Source: Hexactinellida sp. DTS-2022
Taxonomy: Eukaryota; Porifera; Hexactinellida
DNA: 64,000 nucleotides
Reading direction: 5' to 3'
Assembly (NCBI GenBank): GCA_028753945.1
Contig: JAPNXP010000010.1
Span: 2,173,042 to 2,237,041 of the forward strand
Below, one piece after another: positions 46,061 through 56,535 of this stretch. Below the pieces are notes generated by a model, which was not told where the DNA came from, ran no database searches, and saw nothing but the letters and a program-made list of their open reading frames with translations. Numbering within the stretch: the stretch's first letter is position 1; each line of letters begins with the position of its first letter. The position numbers and the translations under genes were made by a program.

Positions 46061-47437
46061 CTCTATAGAACATGTCTATAGATTCTCTGAATACTTCCAA
46101 GTAACCTCAGAAGTTGATCAGCCTAAAAATAGCCAAGAATTTATTCATTCAAGTGCATATTGAATTGTTTTGTCTAGGTATGGATTCTTTTAATACTATA
46201 CAGTTATGTGCGTCTATTCAATATAACATAGATAGTGTCAAGCTTCTATATAGTTTCTGAATTGTTCTAGAATGTTCTCTAGCTCAATTCAACTATATAA
46301 AAGCATAATCTTTCGAAGCGATTGTCCATAGAATGTGATTTCGAAATTTCTTCAACGAATATGAAGGGGACAACGTCTGAGGTAGGGATTTTGAATATTT
46401 ATTTAGTTTTGAGATTGTTTCTCTCTTATTAGTAGAATTATGGTGTTTTTTGCTTATCGAGTAACTCGAATTTAAATGTTAGTGGTATAGAACTTGTAGA
46501 AAAAATTTGAGCTCTTAACCTATCTTGATTTCGTCAAACTCCGTGACATTAGCCCCCAAACACCGGCATTTATATTATATTGAGAAAAAGGCCGCAAAGA
46601 AACCCCAGACAATTAAATTTACGAAGTAGTATTCGATAACTAAACCATATAACTTAAAATGGATTATTGATGTTACTAGGAAGTTGGAACTAAGCTCTAG
46701 CTCATTATTTAATCATAAAGTTCATGGTTTCAGTTCTGAAATGACACCACCATATATGGGTATGTAAATTTATAGAAGAGTGACCATTTGGTTACGAGTC
46801 TCATTTGTACTTCCAATGAGTTTGTAGTAGGATATTTATGTGCATAGATGGTTAGATCTAAGCTCTAGAGTTTATACTTTCGTTGATATAAATTTTGCTG
46901 TGTCATCAAAATTGGGCACATTACATGCCCATATAGGGATCATTTTGAAAACGGAGGGTGTTAGGGTCCCAAAATGTATTATGAACGTATAGGAAGTCGG
47001 GTATTGCGAGCATTTTGTTGATTCTAGCTGCTCGGGTGCCTGAGAAACAAAATGGACAAGAAAACGTACCCTCGAATGAGATTATAGACCATAAATGTTT
47101 AGATTTTCACTTTTTGCGATTTTTTTTGATCAATTGTTGTTTATTTTCGCCATGATTGCTAGGATAGAGTAATGATACCACCAATCTTACCATTGTTGAG
47201 GAATACAGTACTGATAATAGTTCAAAGTGGAGAAACCAGTGATCCGCTGTACAAAATAGCTCATAACTCTGAAAATACGCGTGGACGTGGCTCAAAACCA
47301 TATACAAACGTTTGTTATGGTCCATTGACAGTGTTTCGTACAAAAATTTTTATTTCATGTTGTCTTTTGGAGCGAAATTTCCGATTTTTTCCCTATAAGG
47401 GATACCGTTATGATATATTCTAATCAGACTTATTATA
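46061..47437. other. Region left of the Gypsy coding part, probably including its left LTR and leader
   Basis: No gene. TTGGTAGCAGAGAG at about 47438 could be a primer-binding site, which would place the left LTR just before it. Without a right LTR to compare, its limits cannot be set. Confidence 0.35.
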
Positions 47438-47660
47438 TTGGTAGCAGAGAGTGATTTGATAGGTGGTTATCATACAGTGGTTTTATTGTTTCAAATGGCG
47501 AGTAATTTAGTTCAGATCGAAAAGTTTGAGAGCGGAGTTTTTGAAGAATTTCTCGACAACTTTGAGATAAGCTCTTTAGCAAATGAATGGGTTGAAGTTA
47601 AGAAAGTTCTTATGATCGCAACCTGTTTGAGGGGCGAAGCACTTCAAGTTTACAAAACAT

Positions 47661-49637
47661 GAATTATTCCCATTTTGCCTACTCCTGTTTCGCCTACTCC
47701 CATTTTGCCTACTAATTTGAAAATAGTGCCATTTCGCCTACTCATTCTTCAAATGAGATTTGTTATATCCTAATATGGAATTATTCCCATTTTGCCTACT
47801 CCTGTTTCGCCTACTCCCATTTTGCCTACTAATTTGAAAATAGTGCCATTTCGCCTACTCATTCTTCAAATGAGATTTGTTATATCCTAATATGTACGTG
47901 TAATTAACCAGGTTTCATTAATTAATAGTGAATATAATCTGCTTGTTTAATTAGGATTAAAGTTTATAATTATATGTAGTATTATAAGTGTAATTAAAGT
48001 AAATGTAAATATTTGAGAAAAATCGGAGTTTAAAATATAGTTAGTAATGAAAGTCCCTGTAGATATTCACCCAGAGTGATCAGGTTTGCCACGAAATCTT
48101 CTTTAAGTTTTTGAATTCTATTATCTTTTTGAACACTCTTGTTTGCTCTCTTTGTCAATGTAGCACCTGATGCCAATTGTGCAATACTGACTTCCGTAAA
48201 CGCTTGCTCTTGTTTGAAAATCGTTACGATTTCGTAAATATTTGGGTGAGCCTTTCGAGCTATTCTTTTAAGTTTGTTATGCCATCCCTCTACATGATTA
48301 TTTGTCCTTGGATTGTGTGCGTCTTGGTTGAATACATTCCACAAAATGGGTGGAAACTGGCCTACCAACCAAGTATCTTCAAAATAATTCATGAATTCAT
48401 GTATCTCTGGACGAATAGGTGCCATGGTTTTAACCATATTCCAGCCAAAGAAGACTAGATCTGGAGGAATGAATGCTAATGCTGCTGTTTTTCGAATGAA
48501 TTGATTCATTACAGCATCTTGTTTGTAGAGCGTTTGAAGGCCCATCGTATTTATCTTTCTATTTATTGCCTGGGTGAAGTGAAAGTAACAACCTTTCACA
48601 GTTGTAGATGGGAATACTAACTGAATTGCCTGAATAATAGCAATTTCGAAGTCAGTTAAAATTTCATTTGGATTTATGTTAAAGCCAAGTTGTCTAGCCT
48701 TTAAGATAAGAAGCTCCAGGGTTTTTAAGTATATACTTCGTGACTTTCCGGGGAGAAGACAATACACCAAAGGGAACTGCTTACCACTTTTGAATGCGTG
48801 TATAGTGAAAATTTGATAGAATATGCTGGGACATGTTTGAAACGTACCATCCATGTAAATTCTGTCAACCTCTGATAAATACCTCATATTGTCTGTTGTT
48901 GTAAAGATGACAATTTTATCCTCGTCACCGCCTTCTTCTGCAATTAAGAATTGCGACCCACTGTATGTTCTAGCCCATTCACCATGGAAATGAACTTCAC
49001 TCCTGGATTGTGGGAGAGGGGGAAGTCGTTGCCTTCGTATCCTGTACAATGCAGATTTTATTGTAGGAAAGCTAGGGAAATGAGCTGCTATTGCATCACG
49101 ATCATAACGAGCTGATATTTCAATCATACTCCTTTGGTAGATACTTGGTACAGGGTCAATACTTTCCCTAACAGTAGTTTTTATCTTCTCGATTGTTTTA
49201 CAGGCGGATATTTCTGAATCATCAGCTGGGTGGCTGTGTTGATCTGCTCTGTTAGAAATGATTTCCCCATTGAGCGTTGTAAGTGTTCCGCTACAAGTTC
49301 GAGATTTGGAGCATCTCCAGAAAATCCGACCATCTAGCCCTCGTCTATTAATTTGATATTTGTAGCCTTCATAAACAAGAGCACGAGCTCCTCGATTGGT
49401 AGAAATAAATTCCATAAATAGATAATTATCACTCTCAAACTTATTGTATATATATTTGGGCAGTATGTTATTGTTGTTGTACTACACATATCAATAACAT
49501 AATTGAGATACCTTAAAATACTTGCTAAAAAACACCAAATCTCATTTGAAGAATGAGTAGGCGAAATGACACTGATTTCCGATTAGTAGGCAAAATGGGA
49601 GTAGGCGAAATGGGAGTAGGCGAAATGGGAATATTCG
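47661..49637 (-). mobile_element. MULE (Mutator-like) transposon, 2.0 kb, inserted in the Gypsy gag region
   Basis: Inverted repeats of about 102 bp (47661-47762; 49536-49637) begin GAATNATTCCCATTTNGCC and are made of TTTTGCCTACTCC-type units. The 9-bp duplication ACAAAACAT is at 47652-47660 and 49638-49646. The left repeat is tandemly duplicated (47661-47777 and 47778-47893). An intact transposase gene is inside, so the element may be functional or recently so. Confidence 0.93.
48030..49415 (-). CDS. MULE transposase with FLYWCH finger, intact
   Basis: 461 codons without interruption. A FLYWCH zinc finger at the N-terminus (residues about 8-64: W33-R-C35, C41, H60 and H62) would bind DNA. 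The DDE catalytic domain carries D189 (MDGTFQTCP), D255 (ILTDFEIAI), a CYFHF motif at 276-280 and E376 (TNNHVEGWH). It catalyses cut-and-paste of the element from its repeat-rich ends. The start ATG is the first in frame and lies about 120 bp inside the right inverted repeat. The gene is related to, but clearly different from, the MULE at 62375-63893. A complete frame with all catalytic residues suggests recent activity. Confidence 0.93.
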   Translation of the reverse strand: MEFISTNRGARALVYEGYKYQINRRGLDGRIFWRCSKSRTCSGTLTTLNGEIISNRADQHSHPADDSEISACKTIEKIKTTVRESIDPVPSIYQRSMIEISARYDRDAIAAHFPSFPTIKSALYRIRRQRLPPLPQSRSEVHFHGEWARTYSGSQFLIAEEGGDEDKIVIFTTTDNMRYLSEVDRIYMDGTFQTCPSIFYQIFTIHAFKSGKQFPLVYCLLPGKSRSIYLKTLELLILKARQLGFNINPNEILTDFEIAIIQAIQLVFPSTTVKGCYFHFTQAINRKINTMGLQTLYKQDAVMNQFIRKTAALAFIPPDLVFFGWNMVKTMAPIRPEIHEFMNYFEDTWLVGQFPPILWNVFNQDAHNPRTNNHVEGWHNKLKRIARKAHPNIYEIVTIFKQEQAFTEVSIAQLASGATLTKRANKSVQKDNRIQKLKEDFVANLITLGEYLQGLSLLTIF

Positions 49638-52600
49638 ACAAAACATTAACCACAGATGAAAGAAAAGATTATGGTACTGTTAAAGGAAAACTACTAAGCG
49701 CTTTTAAACCAGAGGATATAACATTCACATCATTGAGTGAATTCCATGGTCGGACGATATTTCCTGGCGAAAGACCTCAGAAGTACTTGTTTGAATTGAA
49801 GAGATTACTGAACAAGGCGTTTCCCAGATGGCAGAAGAGGCGAAGGAACAACTTTTGTTCGAACAATTAATTCGTGGCCTTCCTAAGGCTATCTACGAGA
49901 ATATTCGAACCTCTCCGGACATTAAAACGTCGGATGCAGCTATGAAAAGAAAGCAAATTTTAATTCGATTGGAAAGTGACCTTGCTGATAGCCATCGGGA
50001 TAATGTTGCCATCGTGAAACAAAAACAAGACCAAACGGAGGAAGAAGATGGGAAGACTCTAGTAACTAAATCAGCATTGGATGAGGCTGTAAAGTCGCTC
50101 CAGAATCAATTGTCGCTGATCGATACTTCAGGGGAGGAGAAGTTTGCTTGCGCAGGACGGGGAGATTACAGAAGTCGGCGCTCTTATGGATTCGAGAGAC
50201 AAAGAAAATTGATTTGTTATGAATGTGGGGGCGAAGGTCATCGAATCAGAGAATGTCCGAACAAAAGTCAAGTGAAACGAAAGATTCAATGTTACAATTG
50301 TGAAAAATGGGGACATATTTCAAGAAATTGTAATGAATCCGCGGTTGGTAGAAATTTAAACTACAAGGGACCCATCGGGAGAGCCGAGATGGGATCCCAT
50401 AAGTTTTGAATGGCTCTATCAACAATTCGATTGGTTTTAAGGAATGTCGCTCTGTGCAGGCCAATGGAGTCTCTATAAGTTCGCATAGTAGTCGGGGGCA
50501 AAGTTTGCAATGCTATGCTTGATAGTAGATCTACTGTTAGCTTAATTGATCAAAATTTCCTGAGCGCAGATCAGAAGTGGCGTTAAATTCTGCGAAGCAA
50601 GTTTTATTAACTGCTTCAGGGAATCGAATGGATTCAATTGGCGAGGTTGATCTTCCGATTGAGATTCGAAAGTTTTGTTGCTCTCAAAGATTTGTCGTAG
50701 TATCCTCATTGATTGAAAGTTGTATATTAGGAGTCGATTTCTTGGTTCTTCATCGTGTGGCTCTAGATTTTAGTTCTAAGCGTATATCAGGCCCGGAACT
50801 AGGAGTAGTGAACGCAAACAACAATTTGAAATTATCTACTATTTTATGTCACAATCACGGAAAGTCTAAACCTTATCCTGAGATGTATGCAAATGTTATC
50901 TCTGATGGAGGAGATGCTCCTGATGAGGATTGGGAGTGTCATGGTGCTGTCCCTGATTACATTCGTCCTCCAACTATTGATCTCCCGGAATGTGATGCAG
51001 AGTTCCTTGATATAGTGGAGATCTATAAGGATCTTTTTAGTTCAATACCTGGTGTTGCAAAGGTGAAAGAGTTCAGAATTAGAACAACTAATTCAAACCC
51101 GGTCAAAGTCCCGCCAAGATTGGTACCGCAGGCATATCGTCAAAAAGTTCAATCACAAGTGAAGGAAATGTGCGAGAGAGGTATAATTCGGATTTTAAAC
51201 AGCCCTTGGCTTGCGCCTCCAGTAATGGTGGGAAAGAAGGATGGAACAGTCCGTTTTGTATAGACTATCGGAGCCTAAATAAGTTAACACATAAAGATGC
51301 GTATCCTCTTCCGCTGCCTGACCAGGTGCAAGATAAACTGAGTGGTATGAAATACTTTTATAAACTTGATTTAAATTCAGGATATTGGCAGATTCCTTTG
51401 CTGAATGCGACCGTGAAAATACAGCCTTTTCGCCTGGTCGTGGTCTAGGTCTTTATGAATTTAACGTTCTACCTTTTGGTTTAACCGGTGGACCAAGCGG
51501 ATTTCAACGTACTATGGATCAAGTACTACAGGGGCTAGAATACTGCAGCGATAATTTCATCGACGACATCTTGATATTTTCCAAGGATATACCGTCCCGC
51601 CGGACAGCTTTGCATGAAGTATTTGCAAGACTTCGCAGCTTTAACTTGACTCTGCGGGGAAAGAAATGTGAAATCGGAAAGAAGTTTGTGAATTATTTAG
51701 GTCATCGATTTTCAGGCGCAGGAATGTCACCAAATCCTTCTAAAATTGAGAGTGTGAAGAACTGGCCTAGGCCGACATGTCAAAAGGAAGTAAAGCAGTT
51801 TTTAGGGTTAGCTACTTACTACAGAAGATACATACAAAATTTTGCATCAATAGCAGATCCTCTAAAGTCTAAATCACTTTTTGGGAAAGGACGTAATCTT
51901 TTCGTGGGGCGGTAACGAAGAAGAAGCGTTTTTAAAACTCAAGGAGTTATTGGCACATACCCTGTGTTGTTATGTCCAGATTTCAAAAGGACTTTCACTT
52001 TATGCACAGATGCAAGCAGCGTAGGCTTAGGGGCGGTATTAGAGTAGGAAGGATATGCTGTAGCTTATTTTAGTAGAGCCTTAAGAAATGCCGAGTCCCG
52101 ATATAGTACAATAGAGCTAGAGTGTCTAGCTATTATAGAATCCTTAAAACGGTTTAGACATTATTTGATAGGGAGGCATTTCCAGATCCTAACTGAACAC
52201 AAACCGTTAGAATGGTTATCTAGTCAGAAGAGCATTGGAAAATTGTGGCGATGGGCACTTATCATACAAGAGTTTGATTTTGAGATAAGTTATCGACCTG
52301 GACATTCGAACGACAACGCAGATGCACTGTCTAGATTGACAAATTATGGTTCCGTTAGGGAATGCTCTCGTGATGATTGGGCGACAAATACTCCTGGAGA
52401 TAAAGTTGATGTTACTGAAATAAGTAATGTTCCAGATCTCGAATATACAAGATTTCATCAACTTAATTGATCATATACTTTGTAAGGTGTACACGAACTT
52501 GAAACTATTCCTATCAACAAAAGATTTTGTGGAGAAGAATGGAAAACTGATCCATTGAAAAGATTTAAGCAAATTAAATCACAGTTAAGTTTGAATAGCG

Positions 52601-53469
52601 GGGTGTTAGTTCGTAGCTATAAGACGGATGCTTTTTCAGATTACAATGAAATTATTGTTACTCCTGAATGCATGAAGAAAGATCTGTTGATTCAAGCGCA
52701 TGAAAATGGTGGTCATCAGGGCATCGATAGCACTTTATATCGCTTGAAACTGGGGGCCTACTGGGTGGGTATTTATCGAGATGTGGAGATACATGTGTCA
52801 TCTTGTGAAACTTGTCAGAAGGCTAAACTTTCCCTTCCGACTAAGGCACCATTGGTAAGCACACCGGTAGGAAGAACGATGCAATTACTTCAAGTTGACG
52901 TATTAGAAGTTCCAATCAGTATTAATAGAAACCGATACTTGCTGGTTGTGGAAGATGCGTTCTCAAAATGGATTGAATGTTATCCAATGAAAGATCAAAA
53001 AGCCGAAACTTTTACAAAAATTTTGGTTGATGTGTTCGCTAGACTGGGAATTCCAGAATTTCTTCATTCAGACCAAGGTCGAAATTTCGAGTCAGCCTTA
53101 CTCAAGGAAACATTTAAGTCTCTTGGAATAATTAAGACTCACACAACTGCATATCACCCTCAGGGGAACGCACTAGTTGAACGCAGTAATAGGACAGTTT
53201 TGCAATGTTGCGATGTTACACTGAAGAAAGTTATGATTGGGAAGAAAATTACCTTTAGTCTTATTCACATATCGAACAACAAAACACGCAACTATGGGGA
53301 TATCTCCATTTCAGCTAATGTTTGGACGTGACCCTCCTAGTATGATACACTTGGAGCCGTTAGGGGGCTATGAACCGTCAGGGTACGAACGTTTTTTACG
53401 TCAGAGGTTAGCTTCTTTGAAGGAGTTTGTTTAAGTATATACTTAGTACTTAAGTACTAAGTAATCTTA

Positions 53470-53590
53470 GTGAATACGGGCCCAGGTCAGGTCAGGTCAG
53501 GTAAGGCGTTCCGAAAATAGGTTAAGGTCACTCAAAGGTCAGGTCAGGTCAGATCATGACCTGACTTTTTGACAAGCCTGACCTCAACAA
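53470..53590. repeat. AGGTC-repeat patch
   Basis: Clusters of AGGTC units (CAGGTCAGGTCAGGTCAGG and near 53550) with an inverted TGACCTGACTTTTTGACAAG. Probably the body of another motif-bodied MITE; ends not resolved. Confidence 0.55.
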
Positions 53591-53599
53591 TATATATCC

Positions 53600-53820
53600 T
53601 TCCAGCATCACCGTTACATTCATACTGGTGGTCAACCTGCTAGTTTATCATTTAAACTGTGGTAAACTTACATGGTCACCAACCCATAGCAATAAAAAAA
53701 ATCCATGATATTTGTGAGAACGCTAGTGGAAGAAAAAACAGGATTCAGATTAGACCAGCCTGACCCGAGAGGAGGCACAACCTCTACTTGCAGTTTTGCG
53801 CGTCGAGCATTTTAATTCGA
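53600..53820. other. Short interval
   Basis: Nothing recognised. Confidence 0.35.
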
Positions 53821-53822
53821 AT

Positions 53823-54435
53823 CTAGTTACATTGAATGTGTATTGTCAGTTGTTAGAACTGAACATAAAGAAACACTCTCAAAGCTACATACCCAGTTGT
53901 CCGCTATTCTTAGAATAATAAACTCTGACAGAATTATTGATACTGAAGAATTTGGGGATCTGTGTACAGAAACTTATCTCATGATCGTTCAGTCTCTACC
54001 TTGGGCGAGCATTACACCTACATTGCATAGGGTATTAGCTCACTCAGAAGAAATTTTGAAAGATTTAACCATGGCCGTGGCTTGAAAAGTTTCTCTGAGG
54101 AAGGATCCGAGGCATGCAACAAGCTACTTAGAAAGTATAGGGAGAATCTCGCAAGCAAGTCTTTGTTTGAAGATAATGTGATGGACATTTTCGCGAGATT
54201 GGCTTCGGAAAGTGACCCCGTACTAAATCTGGTACAACTATATTATTGTACCGGATACACACTTTCTAAAGACGATTCTTTCTTAATGAACCATAATACA
54301 CACTAAAAAGACGAGTCTATCAATATGCACATAATATTCCGGTACAATACTATAGTTGTACCCTAAATCTATACAGATCAAATTTAGTCTGCGAAAAGTG
54401 TGGGGAACACGGTCACACAAGAAGAGCTAGGTGAG
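53823..54435 (+). pseudogene. C-terminal relic of an unclassified repetitive protein family
   Basis: Readable pieces: TEHKETLSKLHTQLSAILR, SLPWASITPTLHRVLAHSEE (about 53990-54050), then in the next frame KSFSEEGSEACNKLLRKYRE (54082-54145), MDIFARLASESDPVLN (about 54180-54225), and after a MITE a Cys/His end (VCEKCGEHGHTRRAR, about 54390-54430). I recall similar 'PTLHKVLAHS...EACNKLLRKYRENL...DP' proteins as dispersed multi-copy genes in invertebrates, without a known function. The final CxxC...GHT looks like a zinc knuckle or finger. One frame change and the MITE break it. Confidence 0.5.
54231..54362. mobile_element. MITE with GGTACAACTAT ends, 132 bp
   Basis: Inverted ends GGTACAACTAT...GTACCGG and CCGGTAC...ATAGTTGTACC. 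8-bp duplication CTAAATCT at 54223-54230 and 54363-54370. GG...CC ends with 8-bp duplications would suit Merlin, but the superfamily is not certain. It splits the relic gene above. Confidence 0.88.
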
Positions 54436-54445
54436 GAAGAGATAA

Positions 54446-55292
54446 GGTTCAGGTATACTCTGGAAAAATCATAAATTGAGATAAAATTCTAAAAGGTGTC
54501 AATATCGTTTGTATAGCATTTTTGGATAGAATGCATACCCAAGAGTACTCTCACGAATTTACTAAGAAAAATTCCAAATATTTCTAGAGTTTGGCCTATG
54601 AAGGTGGGGGCAATAAGTCCAAATGGGGATGGCGGTGGAGGTGGTGGATGTGGCAGAGGTGTGGAAGAGGAGGTGGCACATAAACATACCTATGTAAGAA
54701 AATTCATAGTTGCTTACTTTCTTACATTATTACATACTATAAACGTATTGAATTGTACTCAGATCAAATTGATGGAGAATAAGAGAATGTGTATTTTAAT
54801 ATATATATTCGGATTTTCAAAGCCCTGTATCTCAAAACTAACATTTTCAGATTTATGTAGAAAAGAAACTTTTTCAGTTTTGCACGTAGAATCAATATCT
54901 CAACGGTTTCGGATAGATCTCGTCTAGATACATCCTTGTATCGTTTGCGATTTATTCAATTAGAAATAGTTGCAAAATTTCGATTAAAAAGGTAACATCA
55001 CGTACTATACAAGAAAATTAAAAATATATAAAATTTTAACAATCCCAGACGATGCAGGTTAAACAAGATATAGGTAAACGCATTTAAACAGTATTTACTA
55101 TTGTAAGGTTCATCAATACTAAAAATCTCTTGCACAAATTGGGAAAATTTGAAAACCTAAAATTTCACTGTTACTTGTCACTGAAATATTATTGCATTTT
55201 TGCAAATAGAAGGATGATTCAAATCCGCAGTAAAGATTTTATGTAAATGGGGTAAATACTTTTGGAGAAGTGCATTACAGTATACCTGAACC
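54446..55292. mobile_element. Second TTAA-type element (flanked by ATAA), 847 bp
   Basis: Ends GGTTCAGGTATACTCTGGA and AGTATACCTGAACC. ATAA on both sides (54442-54445, 55293-55296). Shares CAACGGTTTCGGATAGATCT and TCAAAACTAACATTTTCAG with the 34784 element in inverse orientation. Lacks the satellite. Confidence 0.85.
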
Positions 55293-55296
55293 ATAA

Positions 55297-55738
55297 TTAT
55301 AATAATGCGTTAGAATCCTCCATTGATAAAATTATTGATTCACTCATAATTCATTCATAAATATTTGAGATAATTAAATATAATAGCTAAATAATAATAA
55401 AAATATTAGTTTAGGGAGTAGTTAATTATTATTTATCAGAAATACCATTTTACATTGTAGTGAAAATTTAATAATTTTTTTTATTAATTAAGTTAAAAAT
55501 GAAAAAAATAAAATGTGTAAATGACGTCATAACTGAATATGTAGAAGCCATAGAGAAATAATTATCACACTAATCGATTTCTAGTATACGATAACCCATA
55601 TGCATTTAATACATTTCATATGTCTATCTGCAACCAGGATACCTATTCTTTACTAACTCCCATTTTAAACCACTGTGTACTATTATATAATACTTTCCCA
55701 CCACGCTTGTTCCGTCGCTTCACCACCTGTAATACCCA
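55297..55738. other. AT-rich interval
   Basis: No gene. One TGACGTCA octamer at 55522-55529. Confidence 0.4.
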
Positions 55739-55985
55739 CTAGCGCGCTTCGCTTGATAAGTCGCTTCGCGGCAGATCACAACCACATACCAACCGCTTCG
55801 CGGTTGGTATGGTTTATATAATTCTAACATTGATTTTAAATTATTGCGTAAATGGGCAAAACTAGGCCAATTTACAAAGTGGAATTTAAGTGATTACGTC
55901 ACCATGCTATAATGAGCTAGCATATTGGCAATCTGGTGTGACCAACGTGTCCGCATAATTAATGTGCACAATCTATTAATTTTTA
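55739..55985 (-). mobile_element. Helitron-like 3' end
   Basis: On the minus strand it ends GCGAAGCGCGCTAG followed by T, with hairpin CCGCGAAGCGG and the inner GTTGGTCACACCAGATTGCC block shared with 3190 and 46000. No 5' end found. Confidence 0.6.
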
Positions 55986-56006
55986 AGATTTTTAAATCCA
56001 CTATAG

Positions 56007-56147
56007 TAATTGATAATACATTTTATAGGCCTAACTTCAATATTTTTTGAGAAAATGAGATTATTTCCACTTAATTCTTTATATGGTAATACACTCATTA
56101 TCTCAAAAATATTTAAGTTAGGCCTAGAAAATGTATTATCAATGAAC
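56007..56147. repeat. Inverted repeat / small hairpin element
   Basis: TTGATAATACATTTTATAGG (56009) pairs with CCTAGAAAATGTATTATCAA (ending 56143). Arms are about 43 bp around a loop of about 45 bp, with an AGGCCTAACTT/AAGTTAGGCCT core. MITE-like, superfamily unknown. Confidence 0.65.
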
Positions 56148-56527
56148 AGGAAGTTACCTATTGCGGATAGATCAGTACTAGCATTGTTTACATAATATCG
56201 ATAGTTTTTGAGTATTGGTCATTTTAGGAAATATACATTCCTCTGGCAACCGAGTAATGTGTCAACATTCCATTTATAATTTCGATATATTTCATTCAAC
56301 TAGTTCTGGATATTCTGATGTTCCAATTTTGAACATTTCTAACGCGTTTAACTATGTTAAAAGTAGGCTATAAAAACACGATAATTCCCACGAATAATAG
56401 CGATTACGCGATTAAGTAATCAAATGGTGATATATCACAATTCTAAAGGGTGTTATGTATGCCTTGATATCATGTTCCCAACTCCTATATAATTATAATG
56501 CATTTCTCAGCGCTGTCATTACTAGCT
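56148..56527. other. Interval before the complete hAT element
   Basis: No gene or repeat recognised. Confidence 0.4.
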
Positions 56528-56535
56528 ATTGAGAT

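Larger units (their letters stand above)
47438..53434 (+). mobile_element. Ty3/Gypsy LTR retroelement fossil, interrupted by a MULE
   Basis: Parts in order on the plus strand: a gag-like start (from 47493), a nucleocapsid region with two CCHC knuckles (CYECGGEGH, CYNCEKWGH; 50214-50330), a protease region (about 50500-50780), reverse transcriptase (about 51080-51620, with FIDDILIFS), RNase H (about 51960-52340), and integrase (52555-53400, with a zinc-binding start and HSDQGRNF in the core). The order RT-RNaseH-IN marks Ty3/Gypsy. It is broken in several places, so it is an inactive copy. A 2-kb MULE lies inside gag (47661-49637). No right LTR was found. Fairly well preserved, so not very old. 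Confidence 0.88.

Noticed and set aside
46061-47437. Exact left LTR of the Gypsy element
   Set aside because: No second LTR is present to define its limits, so no LTR is annotated.
54598-54927. 109-codon frame starting with a Gly-rich stretch
   Set aside because: Lies entirely inside the non-coding 847-bp TTAA element.
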